Below are positions 25,891-34,381 of a DNA stretch of 34,381 nucleotides, one piece after another (the first letter of the stretch is position 1; each line of letters begins with the position of its first letter). The stretch is from Butyrivibrio sp. GTDB taxonomy: Bacteria; Bacillota; Clostridia; Lachnospirales; Lachnospiraceae. The stretch spans positions 1 to 34,381 of the forward strand of contig JAFSQI010000039.1 of assembly GCA_017446685.1 (NCBI GenBank), read 5' to 3'. Made by a program: the position numbers and the translations under genes. The notes below the pieces were generated by a model. The model did no database searches. It was not told where the DNA came from and worked only from the letters and a program-made list of their open reading frames with translations.

Positions 25891-25930
25891 AAAATAAAAC
25901 GAGGAATCCGCTGCAAAAGCAGATTCCCCG
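25891..25930 (-). terminator. Rho-independent terminator of ilvN-ilvC
   Basis: Arms CGAGGAATCCGCT and AGCAGATTCCCCG (25900-25912, 25918-25930) pair along their length with wobble or mismatch at two positions; TTTTATTTT follows on the minus strand. It begins 16 bp after the ilvC stop. Confidence 0.9.
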
Positions 25931-25946
25931 TAATAATATTTCTTTT

Positions 25947-26999
<1,053 letters not shown>

Positions 27000-27053
27000 T
27001 TATGGCTGCTATCCATTTGAGCCGGACACAGCTGGCATTTTGCCGTTATATGT

Positions 27054-27557
27054 TTACTCATCAAGGTAAATTACCTTGTCAGTACCTCTTCCAAGACCAG
27101 CAATACCTGTTCTGGCAAGTTCCAAAATCTCATAGCCTTCAAGAAGCTTCAAAAAAGCATCTATCTTTGACTGATTACCTGTAATCTCAATAATAAGTGA
27201 ATCAGGGCTTACATCTACAATATTTCCTCTGAAAATATTTGCTGTTGCAAGAATGCTCTGTCTCTCATCAGAAGCAGCCCTAACCTTAATCATAGCAAGT
27301 TCTCTGTAAACACTGTCTTCAGGCTTAAGCTCATGAATATCTCTGACATCAACAAGTTTCGCAACCTGCTTCTCTATCTGATCCAGTATCACATCATCTC
27401 CGGATGCAACTATTGTTATACGCGTAAATCTCGAATCTGCTGTAACTCCGGCTGTGATACTCTCAATATTGTATCCTCTTCTGGAAAAAAGACCTGAAAT
27501 TCTTGATAAAACACCTGATGTATTATCAACAAGTAGCTGAAAAACTTTTTTCTGCAT
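27054..27557 (-). CDS. ilvN: Acetolactate synthase small (regulatory) subunit, copy linked to ilvC
   Basis: 167 aa. The N-terminal ACT domain reads 'LLVDNTSGVLSRISGLFSRRGYNIESI'; Asn12, Gly15 and Asn30 match the valine-binding residues of E. coli IlvH. A C-terminal ACT-like domain follows with 'ELAMIKV' and 'IIEITGNQSKIDAFL'. It activates the catalytic subunit and gives valine feedback. The start is at the ATG at 27555-27557, 3 nt after GGGGAG. It has its own promoter and a long leader, separate from the ilvB-ilvN unit upstream that also encodes a small subunit. Confidence 0.93.
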   Translation of the reverse strand: MQKKVFQLLVDNTSGVLSRISGLFSRRGYNIESITAGVTADSRFTRITIVASGDDVILDQIEKQVAKLVDVRDIHELKPEDSVYRELAMIKVRAASDERQSILATANIFRGNIVDVSPDSLIIEITGNQSKIDAFLKLLEGYEILELARTGIAGLGRGTDKVIYLDE

Positions 27558-27774
27558 TTTCTCCCCTTTATCCTTGTTCACTTGCTATTTTATGTATTTC
27601 CAAAATACAGTTGAATTGTTATCGCCAGGGTATCTTTTTTAAACAGTTTTTTTAAACGTAAACCCTGATATATTGCGTATACTTTAGCGCTTTAAACTCA
27701 TAAAACAGCCATTTAATTTACACTGCTTAATGCATCTGATTTTTAATTAAATCAACTGCAAATGAACTAATTTA
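27558..27774 (-). promoter_or_regulatory. Leader (5' UTR) of ilvN-ilvC, about 215 nt
   Basis: From the predicted start near 27774 to the ATG there are about 215 nt without a gene. Visible folds are TGATTT/AAATCA (27737-27754) and CAGGGT/ACCCTG (27626-27631 with 27662-27667). I find no T-box antiterminator sequence, no run of branched-chain codons in a leader peptide and no minus-strand T-run for attenuation. The stretch GCGCTAAAG near 27684-27692 resembles part of the ilvE operator. Confidence 0.5.
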
Positions 27775-27780
27775 TATCAA

Positions 27781-27808
27781 ATTATACCACTCATAATTAA
27801 CATGTCAA
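27781..27808 (-). promoter_or_regulatory. Sigma-A promoter of ilvN-ilvC
   Basis: TTGACA (complement of 27803-27808), a 16-bp spacer and TATAAT (complement of 27781-27786): both boxes are perfect. It lies downstream of the ilvB-ilvN terminator, so the second ilvN and ilvC form a separate unit. The stretch 27809-27938 upstream is AT-rich with no further feature I can support. Confidence 0.85.
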
Positions 27809-27938
27809 CATTATTTTCTTTTATACTTTAAACTCTAATCATTTTACAGTACTAAAGTGCTTATGTTTTTGGCTTTTTCACAAAAATAAATCATCAAAAA
27901 AATTCATATTAAACTCAAAATAATTTACTTTTTTTACA

Positions 27939-27980
27939 CAAAAAATCGCTGGCACCACTAATTTTCATCGGTGCCAGCGA
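27939..27980 (-). terminator. Rho-independent terminator of the ilvB-ilvN unit
   Basis: Perfect 11-bp arms TCGCTGGCACC / GGTGCCAGCGA (27946-27956, 27970-27980) around 13 nt; the minus strand continues ATTTTTTGTG. It ends transcription about 70 bp after the first ilvN. Confidence 0.95.
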
Positions 27981-28049
27981 CATATTTTCAACCGTCTAAA
28001 ATATTTATTACAGTAAATAATTTTACATGTTAATCCTTTAAAAGCAGGA

Positions 28050-28532
28050 TCAGCCTTCCTTACATTTTGTAAGCGCTACAGTTCCTGTTCGCGCAATCTC
28101 CACAATACTTACACTTTTTAGCATCTCAATAAACAGCTCGATTCTCTCAGATGTATCACAAATCTGGATTACCATCAGATTTTTTGACATATCAACTATC
28201 TGTGCATTCATAATCTGACAGTTTTCCATTATGTCACGTCTGTTTTCTCTGTTATATTTGACTTTTATAAGCATGAGTTCCCTGTTGATACTCATACTTT
28301 CTTTGAAAGTCTTTACCTTGATAACATCAATTTTCTTATTAAGCTGTTTTTCAATCTGTTCAATGGTTCTCTCATCCCCTGAGGAAACAATAGTCATGCA
28401 GGACACACTGGCATCTGCGGTTTCACCAACAACCAAAGAATCAATGTTAAAATTTCGCCTTGAAAAAAGACCTGCAACTTTTGACAGTACACCTGCTCTG
28501 TTTTCTACAAGAACTGAATATATTCTCTTCAT
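28050..28532 (-). CDS. ilvN: Acetolactate synthase small (regulatory) subunit, copy linked to ilvB
   Basis: 160 aa. The ACT domain 'VLVENRAGVLSKVAGLFSRRNFNIDSL' keeps Asn11, Gly14 and Asn29, the valine-binding positions of IlvH. The C-terminal half has 'ELMLIKVKYNRENRRDIMENCQIMNAQIVD'. It differs at many positions from the copy at 27054-27557, so the two are old paralogues rather than a recent duplication. GAGGAG precedes the ATG by 4 nt; 32 bp separate it from ilvB, so it is cotranscribed with the catalytic subunit. Confidence 0.93.
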   Translation of the reverse strand: MKRIYSVLVENRAGVLSKVAGLFSRRNFNIDSLVVGETADASVSCMTIVSSGDERTIEQIEKQLNKKIDVIKVKTFKESMSINRELMLIKVKYNRENRRDIMENCQIMNAQIVDMSKNLMVIQICDTSERIELFIEMLKSVSIVEIARTGTVALTKCKEG

Positions 28533-28564
28533 ACAACTCCTCTTTCCGGTTTAAAATCCAATTA

Positions 28565-30193
28565 TCAATACTTTACCAGTTCCATCGGATCAACAAGAAC
28601 TTCCATAAGACATGACTTGTCATCTGATAAAAACTTTTCAAGCTCACTGTCTATATCACTGTGCCCGTCAACCTTCATGTAGCCCATGCCATATGCAGCC
28701 GCTATCAATGAAAGATCCGGATCTCCCTTGAGCTCAACCATTGAATAATGATCATTATATGCATGATGCTGATGCTCTCTTACCATTCCAAGGAAGCCGT
28801 TCTTCATGACAATTATTTTTATATTAATTCCATACTGTCTCATGGTTGCAAGTTCCATCATGGACATCTGAAAGGCGCCGTCACCTATCACTGCAACAAC
28901 CTGCTTAGAACTGTCTGCAAGCTTTGCTCCCATAGCAGCCGGGATAGAATATCCCATTGTTCCCATGCCTCCGGAAGTAAGGAATCTTCCGTTTCTGACA
29001 ATATGGTATGCACAAGACCACATCTGATTCTGTCCAACATCAGCGACATAGACTGCGTCATCCTGCATAGCATTTGACAATCTGGTTATAAAATCCTTAG
29101 GTTCAACATAACCATCATCCTTAGGCTGTCTTTTTGATGCCATTTCCTTTTTGTAGCCGTTTAAGATTTCAAGCCACTCATTATGATCATCTGCATGGTC
29201 ATCCTGTTCAAGAAAATCTCTAAAAATATTTTTAATATCGCCCACAAGAGGAATTGTAGGCCCGACATTTTTACCTATTTCAGCAGGATCAACGTCAATA
29301 TGAACCATGACCTTGTTCTCAGTAATAAGGTCAGGTCTGTTTACAGCTCTGTCAGCCACTCTTGCACCAACCATAAGCAAAAGATCTGACTCATTCATAG
29401 CCCTGTTGGCAAATGGCTGCCCGTTGTTGCCCACCATACCAAAATAAAGAGGATGTTCTGAAGGCATGACACCAATTCCCATCATGGTAGATACAACAGG
29501 AACATTGTTAAGTTCAGCAAACTTTCTGATTTCTTCAGCCGCCCCGCTTAAGTGCACACCACCACCTACGCATATTATAGGCTTTTTGGCTTTTTCGACT
29601 TCTTTGATAACTTTTCTTATCTGAACAATATTTCCTTTTACTGTAGGCTTGTAGGTTCTCATGGAAATTGTCTCAGGATAGGAAAAACGTCCGGAAATCT
29701 CACTGTTTTGTACATCAAAAGGAATATCTATAAGTACAGGGCCACGTCTTCCTGTTCCCGCAATATAAAATGCTTCTTTGATAATTCTTGGAAGATCTGA
29801 TGCATCTCTTACAAGATAGCTATACTTAACAAAAGACTCTACAGCTCCTGTTATATCAGCCTCCTGAAATACATCACTTCCAATCATATCGCTGTTGACC
29901 TGCCCCGTAATAGCAACAAGCGGTATACTGTCAGCATAAGCTGTCGCAATTCCTGTAATAAGATTAGTTGCACCGGGACCTGAAGTAACTGCGCATACTC
30001 CAACCTTTCCACTGATTCTTGCGTATCCGCTGGCAAGGTGAGCAGCATTTTGTTCAGTTCTAACAAGTACCTGCTTAATATCAGAATCCAAGATTTTATT
30101 CCAAAAAGGATCTATGGCAACGCCTGAATAGCCAAATATTACTTTTACCCCTTCTTTTTCCAGACATTTGACGATAGCCTCTGCTCCAGTCAT
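28565..30193 (-). CDS. ilvB: Acetolactate synthase large (catalytic) subunit
   Basis: 542 aa, thiamine-diphosphate enzyme. The catalytic glutamate is Glu47 in 'RTEQNAAHLASGYAR', 'SGPGATNLITGIATAYADSIPLVAITGQV' follows, and the ThDP/Mg motif runs from GDG (437-439) to Asn465. It condenses two pyruvates to acetolactate or pyruvate plus 2-ketobutyrate to acetohydroxybutyrate. Where many family members have Q-W-Q after 'LGMVR' this one has E-H-Q (His474), and the N-terminal GYPGG is GYSGV. The adjacent ilvN supports the call over other ThDP enzymes. GAGGAGG precedes the ATG. It lies 50 bp after metH with no clear terminator between, so read-through is possible. Confidence 0.94.
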   Translation of the reverse strand: MTGAEAIVKCLEKEGVKVIFGYSGVAIDPFWNKILDSDIKQVLVRTEQNAAHLASGYARISGKVGVCAVTSGPGATNLITGIATAYADSIPLVAITGQVNSDMIGSDVFQEADITGAVESFVKYSYLVRDASDLPRIIKEAFYIAGTGRRGPVLIDIPFDVQNSEISGRFSYPETISMRTYKPTVKGNIVQIRKVIKEVEKAKKPIICVGGGVHLSGAAEEIRKFAELNNVPVVSTMMGIGVMPSEHPLYFGMVGNNGQPFANRAMNESDLLLMVGARVADRAVNRPDLITENKVMVHIDVDPAEIGKNVGPTIPLVGDIKNIFRDFLEQDDHADDHNEWLEILNGYKKEMASKRQPKDDGYVEPKDFITRLSNAMQDDAVYVADVGQNQMWSCAYHIVRNGRFLTSGGMGTMGYSIPAAMGAKLADSSKQVVAVIGDGAFQMSMMELATMRQYGINIKIIVMKNGFLGMVREHQHHAYNDHYSMVELKGDPDLSLIAAAYGMGYMKVDGHSDIDSELEKFLSDDKSCLMEVLVDPMELVKY

Positions 30194-30243
30194 TGTTTTC
30201 CTCCTCGTATCAAATAATTAGTATGTAAAACATATATTGCCGC

Positions 30244-32709
30244 TTATGATATATTCAAGATCTGCTTAACAACTCTTACCGCATCTGCCGCATCAGATGA
30301 ATAACCATCAGCCCCGATTTCATCAGCATAATCCTGTGTTACAACGGCACCTCCGATAATGATTTTTGAATCAAGCTTCTCTTCATGCGCAAGATCAACC
30401 ACATTTTTCATCTCTTTCATAGTAGTTGTCATCAACGCTGAAAGCGCGATAATACTTGCATTGTGCTCTTTAGCTGCAGAAATGATTACTTCTTTTGGAA
30501 CATCTTTTCCCAGATCAATCACGTCAAAACCATAATTTTTCAGCATAAGCGCAACAAGATTTTTCCCTATATCATGTATATCACCATGTACAGTTGCAAT
30601 CACGATAGAAGGAAGCTTTTTGTCATCTCCTGATCCTGTCGAAAGCAAAGGTTCAAGATATCCTATCGAAAGCTTCATCGCCTCAGCACCTGCTATAAGC
30701 TGAGGAAGAAAATACTTTCCTTTATCAAAAAGATCTCCAACTTCATTTATCGCAGGCATCAGCACCTCATCAAGGATAGTTCTTGGCTGGATACCACTTT
30801 GAACAGCGCTTTGTGTATCTTTTACAATAGTTCTCTTAGAACCGTTTAAAACATCTTTTTTAATAATATCCAGAATATCATTTTCTGAATCAGACGTTTT
30901 TATTTTATCCGGAACAGTTGATGCCTTCGCAGCATTGTCGGCATATCTTTGCATTCTTTGAATGTAGCGAATATCTGCCCCTTCTTTTTTTCTCAAAAGA
31001 TCTGAAGCAAAAGCAGCATTTACAAGCATTTCCTGTGAAGGATTAGCAATAGCCATGGTAAGTCCTCTGTCTATTGCCATGGTAAGAAATGCAGTGTTTA
31101 CATTACTCCTTTGAGGCAATCCAAATGAAATATTTGAAAGGCCGCAAATTGTAGCAAAATCATTATTATAACAATAACTTATTGTATCAAGAGTATTTAT
31201 TGCCGCCATCGGATCTGCTCCGACTGTTGCAACAAGACCATCCACAACTATATCTTCTTTTTGCAATCCGTAATTTCCTGCCATTTCAGACAGCACATTA
31301 ATGTTTTCTATTTTTTCTTCTGTACTCTTTGGAAGCCCTTCGGGACTAAGCGGCAAAAGAATAAACATCGCCCCGTACTTTTGAGCTAAAGGCAAGAACT
31401 TCTCAGCCTTTCCCTTCTCAAGAGAAATTGAGTTCATCAAAGCACGCCCTGGATACAACCTCAAAGCTGCCTCCATAACCTCAGCACTACTTGTATCAAT
31501 GCACAGAGGAAGATCTGTTATTGCCATAACTTCCTCCATGACTGTCAGCATCATGGTCTTTTCGTCTATACCACTCATACCAACATTTATATCAAGAATC
31601 GAAGCCCCCTCCTGTTCCTGATTGCCTGCAAATTCGCAAACCATATCAAGATTCCCTTCACGAAGCTGCTCCTGTAGTTTCTTTTTTCCTGTAGGGTTAA
31701 TCCTCTCGCCTACAATCATAAAAAGATCGTCCATTCCAAATGAGATGCCTTTTCTCTCGGAAGCAAGATACCTTCTTCCGCAGATTTTTCTTGGAATCTT
31801 CATGCCCTCTTCATCAGTAATATTAAGAGGGCTGACATCACTATACTTTTCTTTTAAACCTTTTATATAATCCGGAGTTGTACCGCAACATCCGCCGATA
31901 ATACTTGCACCTGCATTTACAAGTTTTTCCATTTCTTTTACAAAAGTGTCCGAATCCATATCATACTCGGTATCACCATTTTCTTTTACAGATGGAAGAC
32001 CTGCATTTGGCTTGGCGATAATCGGAATACTTGTTACTGAAACCATATTCCTTATTATCTCTTCCATCCTGTCGGGACCTGTTGAGCAGTTCGCACCAAC
32101 CGCACAAGCTCCAAGAGCTTCCAATGTAATTGCTGAAGCAGTGGCATCTGAACCATAAAGCGTTCTTCCATCGGATTCAAAAGTCAGAGTAACCATTGTT
32201 GCAAGATCAGTAACCTCTTTTGCTGCAATTAGTGCCGCTCTGCATTCCTGAAGACTCATCATAGTTTCAACAACCAAAATATCACAGCCTGCATTCTCAA
32301 GAATTTTTATCTGCTGTTTATAAACCTCAATAAGCTCCTCAAAGTCTAAATCACCAACAGGCTTAAGCTGTCTGCCTGTCATTGTAAGGTCTCCTGCAAC
32401 CAGAACATTCTGTCCCACAGCCTGTCTTGTAAGTTTTACAAGTTCAGTGTTAATTTCTTCTATTTTGTCCCCCAGACCATAATCGGCAAGCTTTATCCTG
32501 TTTCCTGTAAATGTCGGAGCATAAACTATATTTGCACCAGCATCTGCATAACGTTTCTGAAGATCCAGCATCACATCCTTATGTTCCAAAATCCAGGCCT
32601 CCGGACAAACTCCGGCCGGCATACCTGCCTTCATAAGATTTGTCCCGGTTGCTCCATCAAGGAATATTATTTTATTATCACAAAATCTTAAAAACTCTTT
32701 TCTATTCAT
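30244..32709 (-). CDS. metH: Cobalamin-dependent methionine synthase (short form)
   Basis: 821 aa. Domains in order: homocysteine-binding barrel with the zinc cysteines Cys208, Cys274 and Cys275; methyltetrahydrofolate (pterin) barrel from about 325 with 'VGERINPTGKK'; a helical cap (about 600-690); and the B12-binding domain with D710-x-H712-x-x-G715 in 'HGDIHDIGKN', whose histidine ligates cobalt. The C-terminal SAM-binding reactivation domain of the E. coli enzyme is missing, as in many Clostridia, which keep it as a separate protein. The ribosome site before the ATG is weak, and an in-frame TAG nine bases upstream excludes a longer start. No SAM or cobalamin riboswitch is visible in the 150-bp upstream gap. 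Confidence 0.95.
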   Translation of the reverse strand: MNRKEFLRFCDNKIIFLDGATGTNLMKAGMPAGVCPEAWILEHKDVMLDLQKRYADAGANIVYAPTFTGNRIKLADYGLGDKIEEINTELVKLTRQAVGQNVLVAGDLTMTGRQLKPVGDLDFEELIEVYKQQIKILENAGCDILVVETMMSLQECRAALIAAKEVTDLATMVTLTFESDGRTLYGSDATASAITLEALGACAVGANCSTGPDRMEEIIRNMVSVTSIPIIAKPNAGLPSVKENGDTEYDMDSDTFVKEMEKLVNAGASIIGGCCGTTPDYIKGLKEKYSDVSPLNITDEEGMKIPRKICGRRYLASERKGISFGMDDLFMIVGERINPTGKKKLQEQLREGNLDMVCEFAGNQEQEGASILDINVGMSGIDEKTMMLTVMEEVMAITDLPLCIDTSSAEVMEAALRLYPGRALMNSISLEKGKAEKFLPLAQKYGAMFILLPLSPEGLPKSTEEKIENINVLSEMAGNYGLQKEDIVVDGLVATVGADPMAAINTLDTISYCYNNDFATICGLSNISFGLPQRSNVNTAFLTMAIDRGLTMAIANPSQEMLVNAAFASDLLRKKEGADIRYIQRMQRYADNAAKASTVPDKIKTSDSENDILDIIKKDVLNGSKRTIVKDTQSAVQSGIQPRTILDEVLMPAINEVGDLFDKGKYFLPQLIAGAEAMKLSIGYLEPLLSTGSGDDKKLPSIVIATVHGDIHDIGKNLVALMLKNYGFDVIDLGKDVPKEVIISAAKEHNASIIALSALMTTTMKEMKNVVDLAHEEKLDSKIIIGGAVVTQDYADEIGADGYSSDAADAVRVVKQILNIS

Positions 32710-32865
32710 TTCTGTCTAAACAGTAACTCTCTCCCACTTTTATTTTTTATAATGAATTAAATCCTAAGAAGAAAAATATAGAACTTTAAATAATTCAATA
32801 TATAGAAAACATCATATAAAAATTTTGCTAAATTGAAAAGTAAAAAAATTATGTTACAACCATAT

Positions 32866-32921
32866 AATAAAAAGAATCAACCAAGCCCTTCGACTTAGTC
32901 GACTAAAATTGGCCTGGTTGA
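32866..32921 (-). terminator. Terminator of the ATP synthase operon
   Basis: TCAACCAGGCC (minus strand, complement of 32911-32921) pairs with GGGCTTGGTTGA (complement of 32877-32888) with one wobble; the loop contains a small TAGTCGACTA palindrome. TTCTTTTTATT follows on the minus strand. It lies just after the small lipoprotein gene. Confidence 0.88.
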
Positions 32922-32926
32922 TATAT

Positions 32927-33460
32927 TCATTCTCCCTCAGTATCAGTTGAAATTGTTGAAAACTGATAAGCTTCCTCAGTAGTAACTGTTATTCCTTCTC
33001 CTGACGGAACTTCTCCGTGCAGAACCTGAAGCATGACCTGTACTCTGCTGTTAGCCCTTCCGTAATACTGCCCGGCAAGCTGTTCATAGTCCTCATTAAA
33101 CTCTCCATCATACGCCTGATGATAAGCATCATTTGCCATCTGCATATAATCTGCAGCTTCTACTGCAATTTCAGATATTCCGGAAAACTCTTCCGGTATT
33201 TCAAGTGCAGCCATTTCCTGATAAGTAACATTCATCTCATCCATATACTGAAGAAGCTGGTTCTTTGCATTTTCATCCTCCGCATTAATGCCGTTTATAG
33301 AAGAATCATAATAAGCAAGTTTATTATAGAAAGCATCCATGCTCTCTTTGTAAGCCATTAGCTGCTCATTATTCTTTTGACCGCAACCTGTCATTAAAAC
33401 GGAAATTAAAAGAATAAATACACAGTATTTTAATAATCTCAAGTTAAAAAAATCTCTCAT
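32927..33460 (-). CDS. Small putative lipoprotein of unknown function
   Basis: 177 aa. The N-terminal hydrophobic stretch ends in the lipobox LMTGC (Cys26), so it should be anchored to the outside of the membrane. The rest is helical and acidic, rich in Tyr, Met, Ala and Glu, with no domain I recognise; 'AYYDSSINGINAEDENAKNQLLQYMDEM' and 'AADYMQMANDAYHQAYDGEF' suggest helical bundles. It lies 16 bp after atpC and before the operon terminator, so it is probably cotranscribed with ATP synthase. The ribosome site (GTAGAG) is weak. Confidence 0.78.
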   Translation of the reverse strand: MRDFFNLRLLKYCVFILLISVLMTGCGQKNNEQLMAYKESMDAFYNKLAYYDSSINGINAEDENAKNQLLQYMDEMNVTYQEMAALEIPEEFSGISEIAVEAADYMQMANDAYHQAYDGEFNEDYEQLAGQYYGRANSRVQVMLQVLHGEVPSGEGITVTTEEAYQFSTISTDTEGE

Positions 33461-33476
33461 AACACTCTACACAATT

Positions 33477-33902
33477 CTAGTCTGAATATTTTGATGCCGC
33501 TTTTAGTCTTGTCAAAGCTCTGGCAAGTCCTGCCTGAGACTTCTTGAATTCCTTTATGGATTGCTTCTGCTGCAAATGCTCCATAGCATATTCATAAGCC
33601 TCCTGAGCTCTTCTCTTGTCAATGTCTTCCGGCTTTTCTATAGTGTTGACTATTACGATACATCTATTGTGTGCAACCTGTACCGAACCAAGACTTACAA
33701 CACCATAAATCCACTCACCACCGGGCTTTTTGATCTTTATGACTCCGTCAGAAATTGCCAGAATCATATCTTCGTGTCCCGCTAAAATAGCAAGTTCACC
33801 ATCAAAACAGGGCAAAACTATCTCTTCTGCCCTGTCATCATAAAAAACTCCATTTACTGAAATAACCTGCAAACCAAAGGTTGATGTTTTTTCACCACTC
33901 AT
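33477..33902 (-). CDS. atpC: ATP synthase epsilon subunit
   Basis: 141 aa, complete. The N-terminal beta sandwich shows 'DGELAILAGHEDMILAISDGVIKI' (about 34-57), with 'GSVQVAHNRCIVIVNTIE' after it, then the C-terminal helical hairpin 'RRAQEAYEYAMEHL' to 'AGLARALTRLKAASKY'. Epsilon is part of the rotor stalk and controls ATP hydrolysis. It lies 3 bp after atpD, the usual end of an F-type atp operon. Confidence 0.95.
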   Translation of the reverse strand: MSGEKTSTFGLQVISVNGVFYDDRAEEIVLPCFDGELAILAGHEDMILAISDGVIKIKKPGGEWIYGVVSLGSVQVAHNRCIVIVNTIEKPEDIDKRRAQEAYEYAMEHLQQKQSIKEFKKSQAGLARALTRLKAASKYSD

Positions 33903-33905
33903 TCA

Positions 33906-34381
<476 letters not shown>

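Noticed and set aside
27809-28049. T-box or attenuator upstream of ilvN-ilvC, using the strong hairpin at 27946-27980
   Set aside because: The hairpin lies upstream of the perfect promoter at 27781-27808 and just after the first ilvN, so it is that unit's terminator. No T-box antiterminator sequence is visible.
32710-32865. SAM or cobalamin riboswitch before metH
   Set aside because: The stretch is short and very AT-rich and shows none of the conserved paired blocks of these riboswitches.

Overview
The window is AT-rich chromosomal DNA of a Firmicute. The LexA-type boxes (GAAC-N4-GTTC) at recA, strong Shine-Dalgarno sequences, RNase Y, GerW and DUF2953 proteins, the archaeal-type LeuC/LeuD and a MetH lacking its reactivation domain together fit the Clostridia, most likely a Lachnospiraceae such as Butyrivibrio, Roseburia or Eubacterium. 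That placement is an inference from protein style, not from a search. All genes except one run on the minus strand, so the text below follows transcription from right to left.

Right end (34381-32866): the 3' end of the F-type ATP synthase operon (atpD partial, atpC) with a small lipoprotein gene added before the operon terminator. Next (32709-21224) is a methionine and branched-chain amino acid block: metH, ilvB and a first ilvN ending at a strong terminator; a second ilvN and ilvC with their own promoter, a leader of about 215 nt and a terminator; a YfhO-type polytopic membrane protein; then leuC-leuD, whose intergenic gap can fold into a three-stem RNA. No ilvD, leuA or leuB is present. After this come a polyprenyl-phosphate-type glycosyltransferase, an Mrp/NBP35 P-loop ATPase overlapping the reading frame of an AI-2E family membrane protein, and ilvE, which has a strong promoter and an operator-like palindrome at its transcription start.

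Middle (16573-6545): ruvA-ruvB-zapA (Holliday junction branch migration plus a Z-ring protein), ending at a terminator. Then a cell-envelope cluster: a U32 peptidase/RlhA-like protein translationally coupled to a SEDS glycosyltransferase (FtsW/RodA/SpoVE type), a class B penicillin-binding protein, a small unknown protein, a DUF2953 membrane protein, a GerW (YtfJ) protein and a coiled-coil protein with a C-terminal J-domain.

Left part (6366-1): recA, with a consensus sigma-A promoter whose spacer holds a LexA box and a second box just downstream; recX; then rny with its own promoter and a bidirectional terminator shared with the only plus-strand gene, an AT-rich acyltransferase-3 membrane protein. 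The leftmost 1.6 kb is an orphan lipoprotein gene between two oppositely oriented copies of a palindromic, MITE-like element. The two copies form inverted repeats of 140 bp with four mismatches, so the segment could invert.

Most genes are ordinary housekeeping. The accessory or unexplained parts are the inverted-repeat element, the leuC-leuD structured RNA, the duplicated ilvN with its leader, the ilvE operator, a small recurring hairpin family, and several unknown proteins.
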